Shown here: piece by piece, positions 1 to 10,519 of the stretch
Position numbering within the stretch: the stretch's first letter is position 1
How the letters are laid out: every line of letters starts with the position of its first letter
Assembly: GCA_010015675.1 (NCBI GenBank)
Contig: ML977015.1
Span: forward strand, 360,493-398,299
Direction of reading: 5' to 3'
DNA: 37,807 nucleotides
Origin: Byssothecium circinans
Taxonomy: Eukaryota > Ascomycota > Dothideomycetes > Pleosporales > Massarinaceae
Position numbers and translations under genes: made by a program
Notes under the pieces: model-generated
What the model saw: the letters and a program-made list of their open reading frames with translations, nothing else
What the model was told of the DNA's origin: nothing
Database searches by the model: none

Positions 1-103
1 ATATTAAGTTTTAGCTTTATTATTAAGATAATACTCTTTGGTTTTCCTTGCCAAGCAATTCTGCGCGGTTCGATGGTGTGCGCGGTTCGATGGTGCTTTA
101 CGT
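1..103 (-). mobile_element. E element (about 1-kb non-coding TIR element), partial end E1
   Basis: The window opens inside one end of a non-coding E element. The end reads as the reverse complement of the left end of the complete copy at 11801-12854: a TTATTAAGATAATACT block, a CCTTGCCAAGCA box, two 17-bp units (GCGCGGTTCGATGGTGT type) and the terminus GTGCTTTACGT, followed by TA at 104-105. The rest lies outside the window. The flanking sequence is another E element, so E1 sits inside E2. Confidence 0.75.
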
Positions 104-233
104 TATATCTATATTTAAAATTCCAGCTTAGTAGCTTAAGTATTTAAATAGTTATTAAAGGTTGAATAATTAATTTTCCGCCAAGCAATTCTGCGCGCTT
201 TGATGGTGTACGCGCTTTAATGGTGCTTTACAT
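104..233 (+). mobile_element. E element E2, partial right end
   Basis: This stretch matches the right end of the complete E element at about 12725-12854 (TTAAAGGTTGAAT block, CCGCCAAGCA box). It ends with two 17-bp units of the GCGCGCTTTGATGGTGT type and the terminus GTGCTTTACAT. TA follows at 234-235, after which pogo element P1 continues. It is therefore an E element inserted in P1 and interrupted by E1. The rest lies outside the window. Confidence 0.75.
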
Positions 234-679
234 TATAACTTTAATAAGACTAGCTTTTAGATAGGTATTATTAGCTCTATAAAAGTAGTTACTAGCTTAG
301 AGAAGTAAGCAAGGCCTATAATAGTTTAGCTAGGTAATAAAGAATAAATAATAGAGATCTAGAGTATATATTTAAATAGTATATTTACTTTACTATTTAT
401 TATATATAAAGGATACGTCTATATTTCTTTATAGTATTAGGAAGCTAATATACTACATAATTAGAAGCTTTTAGTCTTAGAGAATAGATAGATAAATAAT
501 AAGTTTAGTCTTATATAGTTAAAGTACTTTAACGCGCATATAAAGGGCTAAATAGTAGGCACCTATTAGTTACTAATTTTAGATAGCTATAAAAGCTACC
601 TAAATTAGGATTTTAAGGATTATTATATTAACAATAAGATCTTTATACTTTATATACTACTATACTTATTATATATCTT
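234..679 (+). pseudogene. Fot1/pogo-like transposase relic, P1 first part
   Basis: This is the middle of a Fot1/pogo (Tc1-mariner superfamily) transposase, aligned by eye to the better preserved copies at 21775-23624 and 25432-27271. It starts at the AACTTTAATAAGACTAGC block, where the first catalytic Asp has become Asn, and runs through the LLILDSYKSYLN segment that holds the second catalytic Asp. There are many TAG/TAA codons. The left part lies beyond the window, displaced by E2. At 679 the frame is cut by gypsy-1 and resumes at 8233, which restores the contiguous sequence seen uninterrupted at about 11580-11620. Confidence 0.8.
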
Positions 680-1111
680 TGTTATAAACAAGAAGGATAC
701 AGGGTATCTAGAGCTAGACAGTGCAGCGCAGAAGGTGTTAAGCCTAGGAAATGGTAACATGATAAGGCGCGGGGAAAGTTTACGTTAGCAGGTTAAGTAA
801 CGTGCTCAGTATGCTACGTGCTAAAAGGACGTAGCAGACGTAGCAAGACAAAGTAAAGAGACGGAATAAGTAGTATAAAGATAGGATAAGTTTCCTTTAT
901 CTTTCTAATTTTAGTTCTTCGTAGTTAACTCTTAATAGTTTATCTCTTACCTAGATTAATACTTAGTTATTCTATAGTTAGTTATAAAATTAGTTACTTT
1001 CGCACGTTTATCTTTTAAACTACTAAAGCACACTATCTAACATATACACTATACACCCCCTAACCTCCCCTAACATAGATTAGGATTTAGATAGTATACC
1101 CCTTAGTAACA
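680..1111 (+). repeat. 5' LTR of gypsy copy 1
   Basis: 432-bp LTR bounded by TGTTA and TAACA. It aligns end to end with 7744-8232 except for about 55 bp missing around 835, next to short GACGTAGCAGACGTAGCA-like repeats. The end shared by all four LTRs in the window contains ACACCCCCTAACCTCCCC. Confidence 0.92.
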
Positions 1112-1332
1112 CTTTAACTACCTATAGGTTTAAGAACCTAAACGTACATAATAGTAGCTCCTACTACCCTACGTGCCACTAGCAGCACTAGTACACCTAC
1201 TTTAAGTCTAGCATTAGTAATAGCTAACTAGGCTAACTAGATATAGTAATAGGCTAAACAAATTAATAGATTAATATAAGTAATTACTTAACTCTAGGCT
1301 AAGGACACTATACCCTATAGAAAGATTACGGC

Positions 1333-2140
1333 GCTAGAAAAGTATGATAGAGGATGAGATAGCTTAAAGCTATTCCTTACTAACATAGATTTATACTATT
1401 AATTCAACTCTATAATAGAGGACCAAGGCAAGATCCTTGCGGCTAGTATGCACCTAAAGGATAGGGTAGCTACTTAGATATAACCCTTTATAGATAACTA
1501 TCTTATAAATAAGATAAGGTATTATAAAGATGATATAAAGGCTATCTTTAAAAGCTAGACAGCGTTTAAGGAAGAGATTTAGAAAGTATTTAGAGAGCTT
1601 AATAAGGAAACCTAGGCAGAGTAAAAGATATCTTAGATCTAGCAAGAGAAGTTAGTCGTGAAGTATGTAACGGAGTTTAAATAGCTACAGTTAAAGATTA
1701 ATTAGAATAATGCGCCGTTGCGTATAGCCTTCTATAATGGGCTAAAGGAAACTGTTAAGGATAGGATAATCTATCATAATAAGCTAGACAACCTTTAAGA
1801 CATGATTAACCTAGCTACCTAAATTAATAATAGGCTCTACAAATAAGTACTATAGAAGAAATAGTAAGACATAATAGTTATTCCTAACTCTAGAAGATAT
1901 AAGAGGCTAAAGACACTATAATATAACTAAGATAGTAATGTAGTAATAATAGACAAAGTCTAATAAAAAAAGTAATTTAATAAGGGTAAGGGAAGATAGC
2001 TAGACGGCCTAACCCACGAATAACGCTAAGAATGCTTCAAAAAAAAGGCATGTCTCTAATGCGGTGAAGTAGGATACTTCCGCAAGGATTACCTAAAGAA
2101 TTAAGGCTAAGTAAGCAAGCTTAGAGTAATTAAAGTTAGG
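1333..2140 (+). pseudogene. gag of gypsy copy 1, RIP-disrupted
   Basis: Forward translation, ignoring stops, gives a retrotransposon Gag domain: LFLTNIDLYY near 1370, then KILAASMHLKDRVAT near 1431-1475, then a charged helical stretch and KYVTEFK near 1660. A CCHC zinc knuckle lies at 2051-2092 (C-L-stop-C-G-E-V-G-Y-F-R-K-D-Y). The His and last Cys read as Tyr and one codon reads TAA, all consistent with C-to-T or G-to-A change. Gag packages the element RNA into particles. The boundaries are approximate because no intact frame remains. Confidence 0.85.
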
Positions 2141-3499
2141 ATGATTAAGTTTAAGATAACAGGACCTAAGGAGGGTAAACTAGAAGTGCTACGCTAGCAG
2201 CCTACTCCTTGCCCACCTCTAGAACTAGATTAGGCAATAGAATTATCTAATAATAATACAGAATCTATTTTAGCCTAAATGACCTGCCCCTTAAACTAGA
2301 TAAACGACCATAAGGTCCTTTAATAGCTTAAAGATAATCTATGCTAGATATATAGAAACAACACACATAAAGGCGAAACATATACTTAAGATACATTAGT
2401 ACGCGGGGGTTACGCTAATAAAGTAGTAGTAGCAGCGATAAAGGAATAAAGTTCATAGATAAAGGTATAATAAATTAAGATTAATAATAAATATAATAAA
2501 GTTAATTAGTATAACTATATAAGGGAACACTACGTTACTTACCTATAGAAAAGGTAAAGTATATAACACACGCCTAGATAGGCCTCTTACGCCCTTCTTC
2601 TTAAGAAGGACTATCTAGAAGATAACTACCATAGACACTACTTTAAGTATTAGTAATATTATTACAAATAACTAGGATAGAGTAAGTACTATAATACGCA
2701 TTACTAGTTACACTAGCTAAGTAAGTATGTTATAGGGTACTAGCTAGCCAGATGACTAGATAGTAAAATATTAGTATATAATAATAATGCATGCTTACAC
2801 TATTACCCTATAGGACATCCTTTAGATAAAGAACACGAGGAGCTTAAATAGAACTAGTATAAGGTACTACTAGAGTGTATATTCTACCTCCTCCTAAAGG
2901 AAGAAGTAGCATAGGCTAGGCATGAAGCTAGCTATAAGCTATTGCTCCCTTCTAAGTGCCTAGTGGACGTGTGCAAACGCCATGAATTCCTAGCGCTTCT
3001 TAATAAGACTAAGGAAGATGCTTTTAGATAAAAGATAGCACTCACGTAATAAGTATAGCAAACGTTACTAGAGACGTAACACTAGCTATGAGGCTATCTA
3101 GAGGATAGGGCTGCTAGAGATAATATCTTGCATACTTAGACTATAAGACGCCTACCTAGAGCTATTAGAAGGGAAGGTTATAATAACCTACCCTATAAAT
3201 AGTGCTTTAATAACATATGTTAAGCACATCTCTTAGAGAAACTTTAAAAAAGATTCCCGCGTAGGGATGAACCATTAATAAAGCATGCACGCATATTATA
3301 GATAGCTTGTTACGAAAATAGCTACTTAATCTACCTATCTAATAAATAGAGATTAGGGTAGTTTCTAATAAAACTAAAAAGGTTAAAAAACTAAGATGCT
3401 ACTAGGGATAAGGTTACGCTAGTGAGAGCATTTCTATAACAACCCTATATAACGTATGATACCTAGACCTATTAATTTATTAATTAAAGGTAAAGGTGC

Positions 3500-6400
3500 G
3501 CGTATATAGATGCAGGCTTATAGCACTTATAGATAGTAGAGCTGCATGGATAATTATCTCCCTATAGATAGTTAAGAGATATAATATACCCTATCAAGAT
3601 AAGGAATATCTAATATAAGTAGTATTAGCTAACGATAGACTGATGTCCTACGGCAACGGATTCTTAAGGTTAGAAACCTAAGAAGTGTTATTCTACATAC
3701 TTAGGATTAAAGACATGACATCCCTTAACATTATAAATCTTAGTAAAAAAGACATATTAATTAGATATAATTAGCTTATGAAGCATAATCCTACTATTAA
3801 CTAGTAGAAAGGAATGATGTTTAGCTAAGAACCTACGTGTAAAGTTGCTAGAATATGACATAAAAGATTAAGCCTAATAATCTAAAGCTCACCTAGTTAG
3901 ACTAGATAGATTAGTAAGATATTACCTTATAAGATTAAGAAGATCTATAAAAAGGACCCTTCGCAAATAGGAGTTATTTAGATATAGAGAGTTATGCCTA
4001 TAAAGGATAAACCCCAACCTATAATACTAATAGAATATAAAGAGTTTTAAGATCTATTTAAAGAATAAGATAAAACTATATTATTAGACTACTAAAAATA
4101 GGATTACAAGATTTACCTAGAAGAAAGCGTAAAGCTACGTCTAAGACTAATATATCTACTTACACAAGACTAGTAGAAGGAACTGCGAACGTATATTAAA
4201 AAAAATATAAAGCAAGGATACATATAAGAGAATATAAGCCTAATAGCTTCACTAATTCTCTTTATCCTTAAGAAGAATAGAAAGCTGCAACTCTATATAG
4301 ATTATAGATAGCTTAACTACGTTATAAAGAAGAACTATTATCTTCTTCCTTTAATCTAGAAACTTATAGACTACCTCTAGGGAGTTAAGTAGATTATGAA
4401 ATTTAATATATAAGATAGATTCTATTAAATATAGATAGCTAAGGGCTACGAATAGCTAACAGCTTTTAAGACCTAGTATAGTCTATATAAGTACATAGTC
4501 ATGCCCTTTAGATTAATAAATGCGCCTGTAACGTTTTAAGCGCTTATTAATAGAGTACTTTATAAATACTTAGACGTTTTTATAACTACGTACCTAGATG
4601 ATATACTAGTGTATACCTTAAGAATGCTTAAAGATTATATTAAATACGTTAAGAAAGTACTTAAGAAGCTTAGAGAGTACTAATTACCTCTATAGCCTAA
4701 GAAATGCGAATTCTACGTTACGGAGATAGACTACTTAGGATTCATTATTTTATAAGACGGCATCGCTATAGACCTAAAGAAAGTTAAAACTATAAGAGAA
4801 TAGCTAATACCTAAGATAGTAAAAGACGTATAATTCTTCTTAAGATTTACTAGCTTCTACTAGAAGTTTATTATAGGATATTCAAAGACTATAGCGCCTC
4901 TTACAGAAATTACTATAGAAAGAAAAGAGATTTTAATAGGAATAAGAATAATAAAAGGCTTTTAAAAAGCTAAAAGGGTTATTCCTGTTAGCCCTTATGC
5001 TATAGATGCATAACCTAGAATGGCTACTATGAGTAGAGATAGACGTATTAGACTACGTCTTAAGAGTAATTCTCTTATAGTAAGGTAAAGATAAGAAGTA
5101 AAGACTAGTATTTTACTACTCTTAAAAGTTCTTAAGAGTAGAACTTAACTACGACGTTTATAATAAGAAACTACTGGCGATAGTAGATGCCTTTAAACAA
5201 TAGTAAGCCTAGCTAATAAGCGCTAAATACTAGATAGAGGTGTATTTAAATTACTAGAACCTAATAAGTTTCATGATAACTAAGAAACTTAACTAATAAC
5301 AGGTTAGATAGGCTAAAATAATAGTAGACTATAACTTTAAAGTATACTATTACCTAGGATCACTAAATAAGGCGGCGGACGCTCTTAGCTAAAGATCTAA
5401 CCTTTAAGAAACAAATTAACCTATTACGTATGACGCAGTCTTATAAAAGGAAATAGATAGATAATTAGTCTATAACTAACCATGATTAGTCTAAGGAACT
5501 TTAGTTAAACGACTAGCTAAGGTAGCTAAGGTCACGCGGCTATAGGATAAAAAGCTCGAGCAGCTTACTTAAGGGCCTAGCAAGACCTAGTTAAATAAAG
5601 TAGCTAAGATTAATTATTAGGGACTAGAGGTACATGACTTTATAGACTACAACTAATTAACCCTAGGATAAAGGGTAGAATATGACTTAATTAGGCACCT
5701 TAGCGCGAGGCCGCCCTAAGATAAAGAGCAATAGATCTTGCTAGATGAAGCCTACGCACGAACCCTAATATAAAAGCTACATAAGTCTAAGGAATACAGA
5801 CACCTAGGGATTAATGAAACGGTTTAATAAATCTTAAATAAGTACTTAATACCTAATGTATGAAAAATAGTTTAGAACGTAATAGGTAACTATTTAGCAT
5901 ATTCTAAAAATAAGCCTAAGAGATATAAGCTCTATAGATTACTCTAATCACTAGAACCACTCGCACACCTATAGATTAGCGTTACAATAGACTTTATTAT
6001 AAAGCTCCTAAAATCTTTAGAACCTAGATTAGCATAGCTATGCAACTTAATATTAGTAATTATTAACTAATTAACTAAAGCATTAATATTTATACTAATA
6101 GAAGAAACGGTTATAGCTAAAGAGATAGCTTATGAGGTAACTAAGGCACTTATTAGTTAACATAGTATGCTAGAATAGTTTATTACTAATCATAAAACAC
6201 TATTCACCTCTAAGTACTAAAGCACATTCCTAGCAAGGCTTAGAGTTAATAAGAGGCTTTTAACTAGCTTCTACCCACAGATAGATAGTTAGACGAAACG
6301 AATAAACTAGACACTAAAATAGTATCTAAGAATATACGCTAATAAACTATAGGATAACTAGGTTAAACTCCTACTAATAGCATAATTAATCTATAATAGC

Positions 6401-6961
6401 ATAAAATCCTTAATAATAGGATACTTACCATACTACGTGAACTATGGATATAAGCTAACTGCTTATTAAAATCCTAAGGACGTTAAGAGTCTTTTAGCTA
6501 GAGCTAATGATAAGGCATGACTACTTCATAAATTACATGATAAATTAAGCTAATAAATTACTTAGAAAAACCTTATAATAGCTAGATTAGTAAATAAGAA
6601 AAGGCTTAAGGGACTAACCCTTAAAGAGGGGGATAAAGTTTTTTTATTATAAAGAAATCTAAAAACTAAACGACTATGCGATAAACTAGATAACCTCTAA
6701 ATAGGACTATTCTAGATCCTAGAGGCTAAGGGACTAGTAATATTTAAGCTAGAACTTCCTAAGGGCATGCGCATATACCCTATCTTTTATAAACTACTCC
6801 TTAAACTAGCACTACTAGATGCCGAAGTTAAGACATGGATCAAGCTTAAGAATAAAGATTATAAGATTGAAGAGATTAAGGACCTATAGAAATTTAAGCG
6901 TTAGTAGAAGTACTTAGTTAAGTAAAAGGACTAGCTAGATAGCTAGAATACCTAGGAACTA
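3500..6961 (+). pseudogene. pol of gypsy copy 1 (PR-RT-RH-INT-chromodomain), RIP-disrupted
   Basis: Domains in order. Protease: ALIDSRAA at about 3523-3546, where DSRA stands for the usual DSGA with Gly-to-Arg as RIP would give. Reverse transcriptase: about 4080-4740, with [10 protein letters not shown] at 4588-4617, the YxDD active site. RNase H: ending in YLGSLNKAADALS near 5350-5390. Integrase: about 5740-6480, with a degenerate HHCC region, VTIDFI near 5990, FITNHKTLFTSKY near 6180 (catalytic Asp now Asn) and a Glu-to-Lys change in the last motif. Chromodomain: 6857-6961, DYKIEEIKDL then KYLVK-stop-KD and NT-stop-E. This C-terminal chromodomain, which in this family targets integration to modified histones, assigns the element to the chromoviruses. 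Many TAG/TAA codons interrupt the frame. Confidence 0.92.
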
Positions 6962-6973
6962 ATATAGAATCTT

Positions 6974-7515
6974 ATAGGCTATAAGGATCTAGTAAGGGGA
7001 TATTATTAATGGCATCTAAAGGTAGAGGTTCTAAATTAGCTAGGAAAGTAAAAAAATTAAAAGATAAGGAAGGATTAAAAAAAGGATTAGAAAAGAAAGA
7101 AAGATTAGCCTATGCCTAGCCTAGGTTAGTCAGTAGTCTAGATTATGGTAATAAAGGAACTTTAGTAGCACCTATATAAGATTCCTTAGTAGAGCCCTTC
7201 TAAATACCTATCTTCTTCTTAAGAGTCTCTAGCTTAGTAATAGACGCTTTCTTATCTATGAATAACTTCTACTCCTTATTAGTAGTTAAGTCTAACTAAT
7301 CTTCTAAATCTAACTTTTAATAATTAAGCTTAACCTTACGTTACTTGACCTTCTAAAGCTTATGATAAAGCCATTGACGCTTCTAAGCTAAGGCAGCAAA
7401 CTCTTCCTTAGAAGGAAAGAGAGAGCACTTCGCCCTAGCTAAACATACTTAGCGCAATTACTCTTTAATGATAGAAGATAATAAAGGCTCTTCTTATAAT
7501 ATTAATAACATAGTT
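6974..7515 (-). pseudogene. Antisense Cys-rich/coiled-coil frame in gypsy copy 1
   Basis: Between the chromodomain and the 3' LTR the minus strand holds a reading frame opposite to pol. It starts near 7510 with CY-stop-YYKKSLYY, then has a one-base frame shift, then VCLARAKCSLFPSKEEFAAL, then a Lys/Leu/Glu-rich probable coiled coil (KLNY, KLDLED, ITKLETLKKKIG). The matching frame in gypsy copy 2 (28272-28751) shows the same layout: Cys cluster, K-C-S/N-L, Glu, Ala-x-Leu, Lys-Arg, helical tail. The DNA between the two is strongly diverged while the flanks align well. I recall similar short Cys-rich plus coiled-coil hypothetical proteins in ascomycete repeats, but no function can be assigned. 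Bounds are approximate. Confidence 0.6.
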
Positions 7516-7729
7516 TCGCTATAACGTAGTCTATAGCTTAGATCTAGGCAAGATAAGATTATTTATAATTAGTTAATAAGACCTTAGGTATAGTTAAGCG
7601 TAAGGTTATAAAACGTCCAGAGAGGATATAATCTTATAGTTAATAAGGGAGATAGGCGCTTTATATATTAAGCTCTAACTAGATACGGCGTAGCTGCTAG
7701 ACCTCTTAGGTTATTAGGATGATAATCCT

Positions 7730-7740
7730 AAAGAGGGGGA
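7730..7740 (+). other. Polypurine tract of gypsy copy 1
   Basis: AAAGAGGGGGA stands three bases before the 3' LTR. In LTR retrotransposons such a purine run primes plus-strand DNA synthesis. The equivalent in copy 2 is its complement at about 27987-27998. Confidence 0.8.
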
Positions 7741-7743
7741 TAA

Positions 7744-8232
7744 TGTTATAAATAAGAAGGATATAGGGTATCTAGAGCTAGACAGTGCAGCGTAGAAAGT
7801 ATTAAGCCTAGGAAACAGTAATATAATAAAGCGTAGGGAAGGTTTACGTTAGTAGGTTAAGTAACGTGCTTAGTATACTACGTGCTAAGAGGACGTAGTA
7901 GAGATAGCACCTATTACTTAGTCTAATACGCCTGCTACGTCCGTAGTAGACGTAGTAGACGTAGCAAGATAAAGTAAAGAGATAGAATAAGTAGTATAAA
8001 GATAGGATAAGTTTCCTTTATCTTTCTAATTTTGGTTCTTCATAGTCAACTCTTAATAGTTCATCTCTTACCTAGATTAATACTTAGTTATTCTATAGTT
8101 AGTTATAGAATTAGTTGCTTTTACACGTTTATCTCTTAAACTACTAAAGTACACTACCTAACGTATATACTATACACCCCCTGACCTCCCCTAACATGGG
8201 TTAGGATTTAGACAGTATACCCCTTAGTAATA
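7744..8232 (+). repeat. 3' LTR of gypsy copy 1
   Basis: 489 bp, nearly identical to 680-1111 apart from RIP-type transitions and an extra segment of about 55 bp around 7900-7950 containing TAGTAGACGTAGTAGACG-like direct repeats. The terminal CA has become TA. Confidence 0.92.
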
Positions 8233-9066
8233 ATCCTTTAGCTACTTAATATAGTATTATTCTTACTACTTAAGCGTAAGTACTCTAAGATTATTTAGGA
8301 CTTAGTATGCTAATATGTCTTTTATATTAATAAAAAAGTATTCCTACTAGCCTTTAAAGACGCGTTTTTAAGCATATTTATAGTTTAGAACAATTAAAAG
8401 GCTTTTAAAGCTTTAGGGCTAGTCCTTTTAAATATATAAGTAGTACTTAATTACTTTAATATATATATATATACCCTACTAGGACCCCTACTACTAGAGA
8501 TGCTATAGCTATTAAGGACTCTAAGTAATATACATAAATTTAGCTTATAGTTAAAGCTAGTACGTAATTCTATTACTTAGTTACTATAGATAGCTTAGGG
8601 TAGGCTTTTATAGCTTATTAAAGGCGTAGAGTTAATACTACATAGTAGTATACTAATAAAGGCGTATATTAAAGAGCTTAAAGACTAACTTATAGTAGTA
8701 ACTAAGTAAAAAATACGTAAGTATAAGTATCTTTAGAAGGGTAGCACTATAGAGTATAGTCCTATAGTAGACTGAAATAGTTCTAAACTATTAGGAACTA
8801 TTTAGAACTATAAGAGGGTAAGAGTAGAGGGTAAATATAAAGTATAATAATTAGGTATTTGCTACTATAGTAACTATAGTAAGGCTAGGTATAATGTAAG
8901 AATATATTAAGTAGATAAAGAGAGTTCTTTTAAGTTAAAGGCTAGTACTTAGTTTATTATATTAAGTAGTAATATAGATAATAATAATAATAAAGTTAAG
9001 TAAGTTAGTATTGCTAAGGAAAAGTAGCTAGCTTAATAGTATAGCTAGCTTAATAGTGCTTTATGT
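8233..9066 (+). pseudogene. Fot1/pogo-like transposase relic, P1 second part and right end
   Basis: Continues P1 after the gypsy insertion. It begins with the CTTTAGCTACTTAATATAG segment carrying the third catalytic position (Asp to Asn), then C-terminal helices, then a degenerate CCHC zinc-knuckle region near 8860-8910. The AAAGTTAAGTAAGTTAGT block follows, then a TTGCTAAGGAAAA box, two 17-bp units and the terminus GTGCTTTATGT, with TA at 9067-9068. Taken with 234-679 it is the C-terminal half of a RIP-damaged element. Confidence 0.82.
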
Positions 9067-9068
9067 TA

Positions 9069-10519
9069 TACCTACTAAAATAGGTCTTTAAAGGTAGTAC
9101 GCTTATCTACTATGTAATTATACTTTTATATAGTTAAATTCTTAATACTATAATTAATTTAATACTTTATACCTTTAATAGCATGCTATTAGCAAAATTA
9201 GAGCTTTATTTTATATTCTTTAAGCGTACTATTAAGTCCTTTACTAAAGTTACTAATAATAACTTCTAGCCTATTACTCCCCTATACTAATTCTTTACTT
9301 ACTCTTAGTAAGAAAGCCTAGTCTAACTTACTCTTAATTTTTATAAAAGAAAATAATATAGGTAAAGAGCTCCCTATATTTATAATACCTATAGCTAGGC
9401 TAAAGAGGAGCTTATTATAATTAGTATTAAAGGTAGTATCTATTTAGTATAAGAACCTAGGGGTAAACTAATAGCTATACTTCTCCTACTCTCTTAACTA
9501 AAATATAACTTACTATATATTTTAAGCTATAAAGTTACTATTTTTATTAGTTAAGTATATGTATTAAGTTTAGTAGCTAAAGCTATACTAGTCTAGTAAT
9601 AGTTTAATAGCCCTAAGGGAGTAGCTTTAGCTTAGTATACTATTAGGAATCTTTTTCTACCCTCTACTTAGGTTATAGTAGAACTACTAGGATACCTTTA
9701 ATTTATAGAGATTAAGCTAATACTTTAGAGTTATATATAACTTATTTATAGCGTATAGTTCTTTTACCTATTATATAGCCTTATAGTATATAGGTAGTTA
9801 CTATTAATAGGTAGTAAAAGCTAAGAGATTTAGATACATCTTATAGCTATACTTTATATAGGAGATAGTAGTAAATTATACCTTATCTTTACTACTATAT
9901 TATATAACTGTATAAGCAACTTAAATAGACTACTAATAACCTATTTAATATACTTTAGTATTCTCTTTAATGCTATATACTAAGCTTTTAAGTATTACGT
10001 ATTTTAGTATAGTATATTTTATATATATAAATAGCTCTTTCTCTACTACTACCTAGCCTTAATTCCTATATAATAATAAAGCCCTAACTAAACGCGTAGT
10101 CTTATAGCCTCTTAAATATATTATTTAATTATATATATTACTCTCTATCTATAGGTAGCCTTAGGTAGGCTATAGGGAGGTAGTTAATTACTTAGTATAG
10201 CACTAAGATAAAGCTCTTATATAGCTTCTTATATAGTAACTACTCTACTAATAAAGGAAGGGACCTAATAGAACTAAGAGATATAAGCTAAGAGTATTTT
10301 AAAGTATCCCTTTTATTCTCTTTACTATTATATGTATCTTAGGTATTATCTAAGAGGTGTATAAGCGTTAATAGTAGTAGTAGTATATTAGAAGGAGTAT
10401 TAAGTAATAGTAATTTATACAACTTTAGTATATATATATAGTTGCTTAGATTAATATAAGATATTATTTAGATAGTATAGATACTAAAATAGAATAAGAT
10501 AGGTATCTAGTAAATTAGT
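9069..10519 (-). pseudogene. Mutator-like (MULE) transposase relic
   Basis: An AT-rich stretch of about 1.45 kb between two pogo elements. Reading the minus strand from about 9470 to 9070 and ignoring stops gives IDTTFNTNYNKLLFSLAIG, then SSLPILFSFIK, then a stretch ending EVIISNFSKGLNSTLKEYK, then FC and HAIKGIKY. That spacing resembles the DDE core of MULE transposases: D-x-T-x-x-T-N, a G(I/M)-x(n)-AFSF block, V-I-I-S/T-D, and C-x-W-H. The D of the second motif reads Asn. No terminal inverted repeats or 9-bp duplication were found, and 9500-10519 gave no clear match. Family call by eye only. Confidence 0.5.

Larger units (their letters stand above)
680..8232 (+). mobile_element. Ty3/gypsy chromovirus retrotransposon, copy 1 (RIP-inactivated)
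   Basis: A complete LTR retrotransposon of 7,553 bp inserted in P1. LTRs start TGTTATAAA and end GTAACA or GTAATA. The 5-bp target duplication is ATCTT (675-679) and ATCCT (8233-8237), differing by one C/T change as RIP would produce. Internal order is gag with CCHC knuckle, protease, reverse transcriptase, RNase H, integrase and chromodomain, which is Ty3/gypsy order. An antisense frame follows, then a polypurine tract. Every frame is broken by TAG/TAA codons at expected Gln/Trp positions, so the element is dead. The sequence after the 5' LTR (CTTTAACTACC) does not begin with TGG, so tRNA primer use is unclear. Confidence 0.93.

Noticed and set aside
1112..1135. tRNA-primed primer binding site after the 5' LTR of gypsy copy 1
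   Set aside because: The sequence does not begin with TGG, and I could not match it to a tRNA 3' end or to a self-priming repeat in the LTR.
1454..1645. 63-residue hydrophobic ORF on the minus strand
   Set aside because: Antisense to the gag domain of gypsy copy 1; low-complexity Leu/Ile/Tyr text typical of AT-rich DNA.
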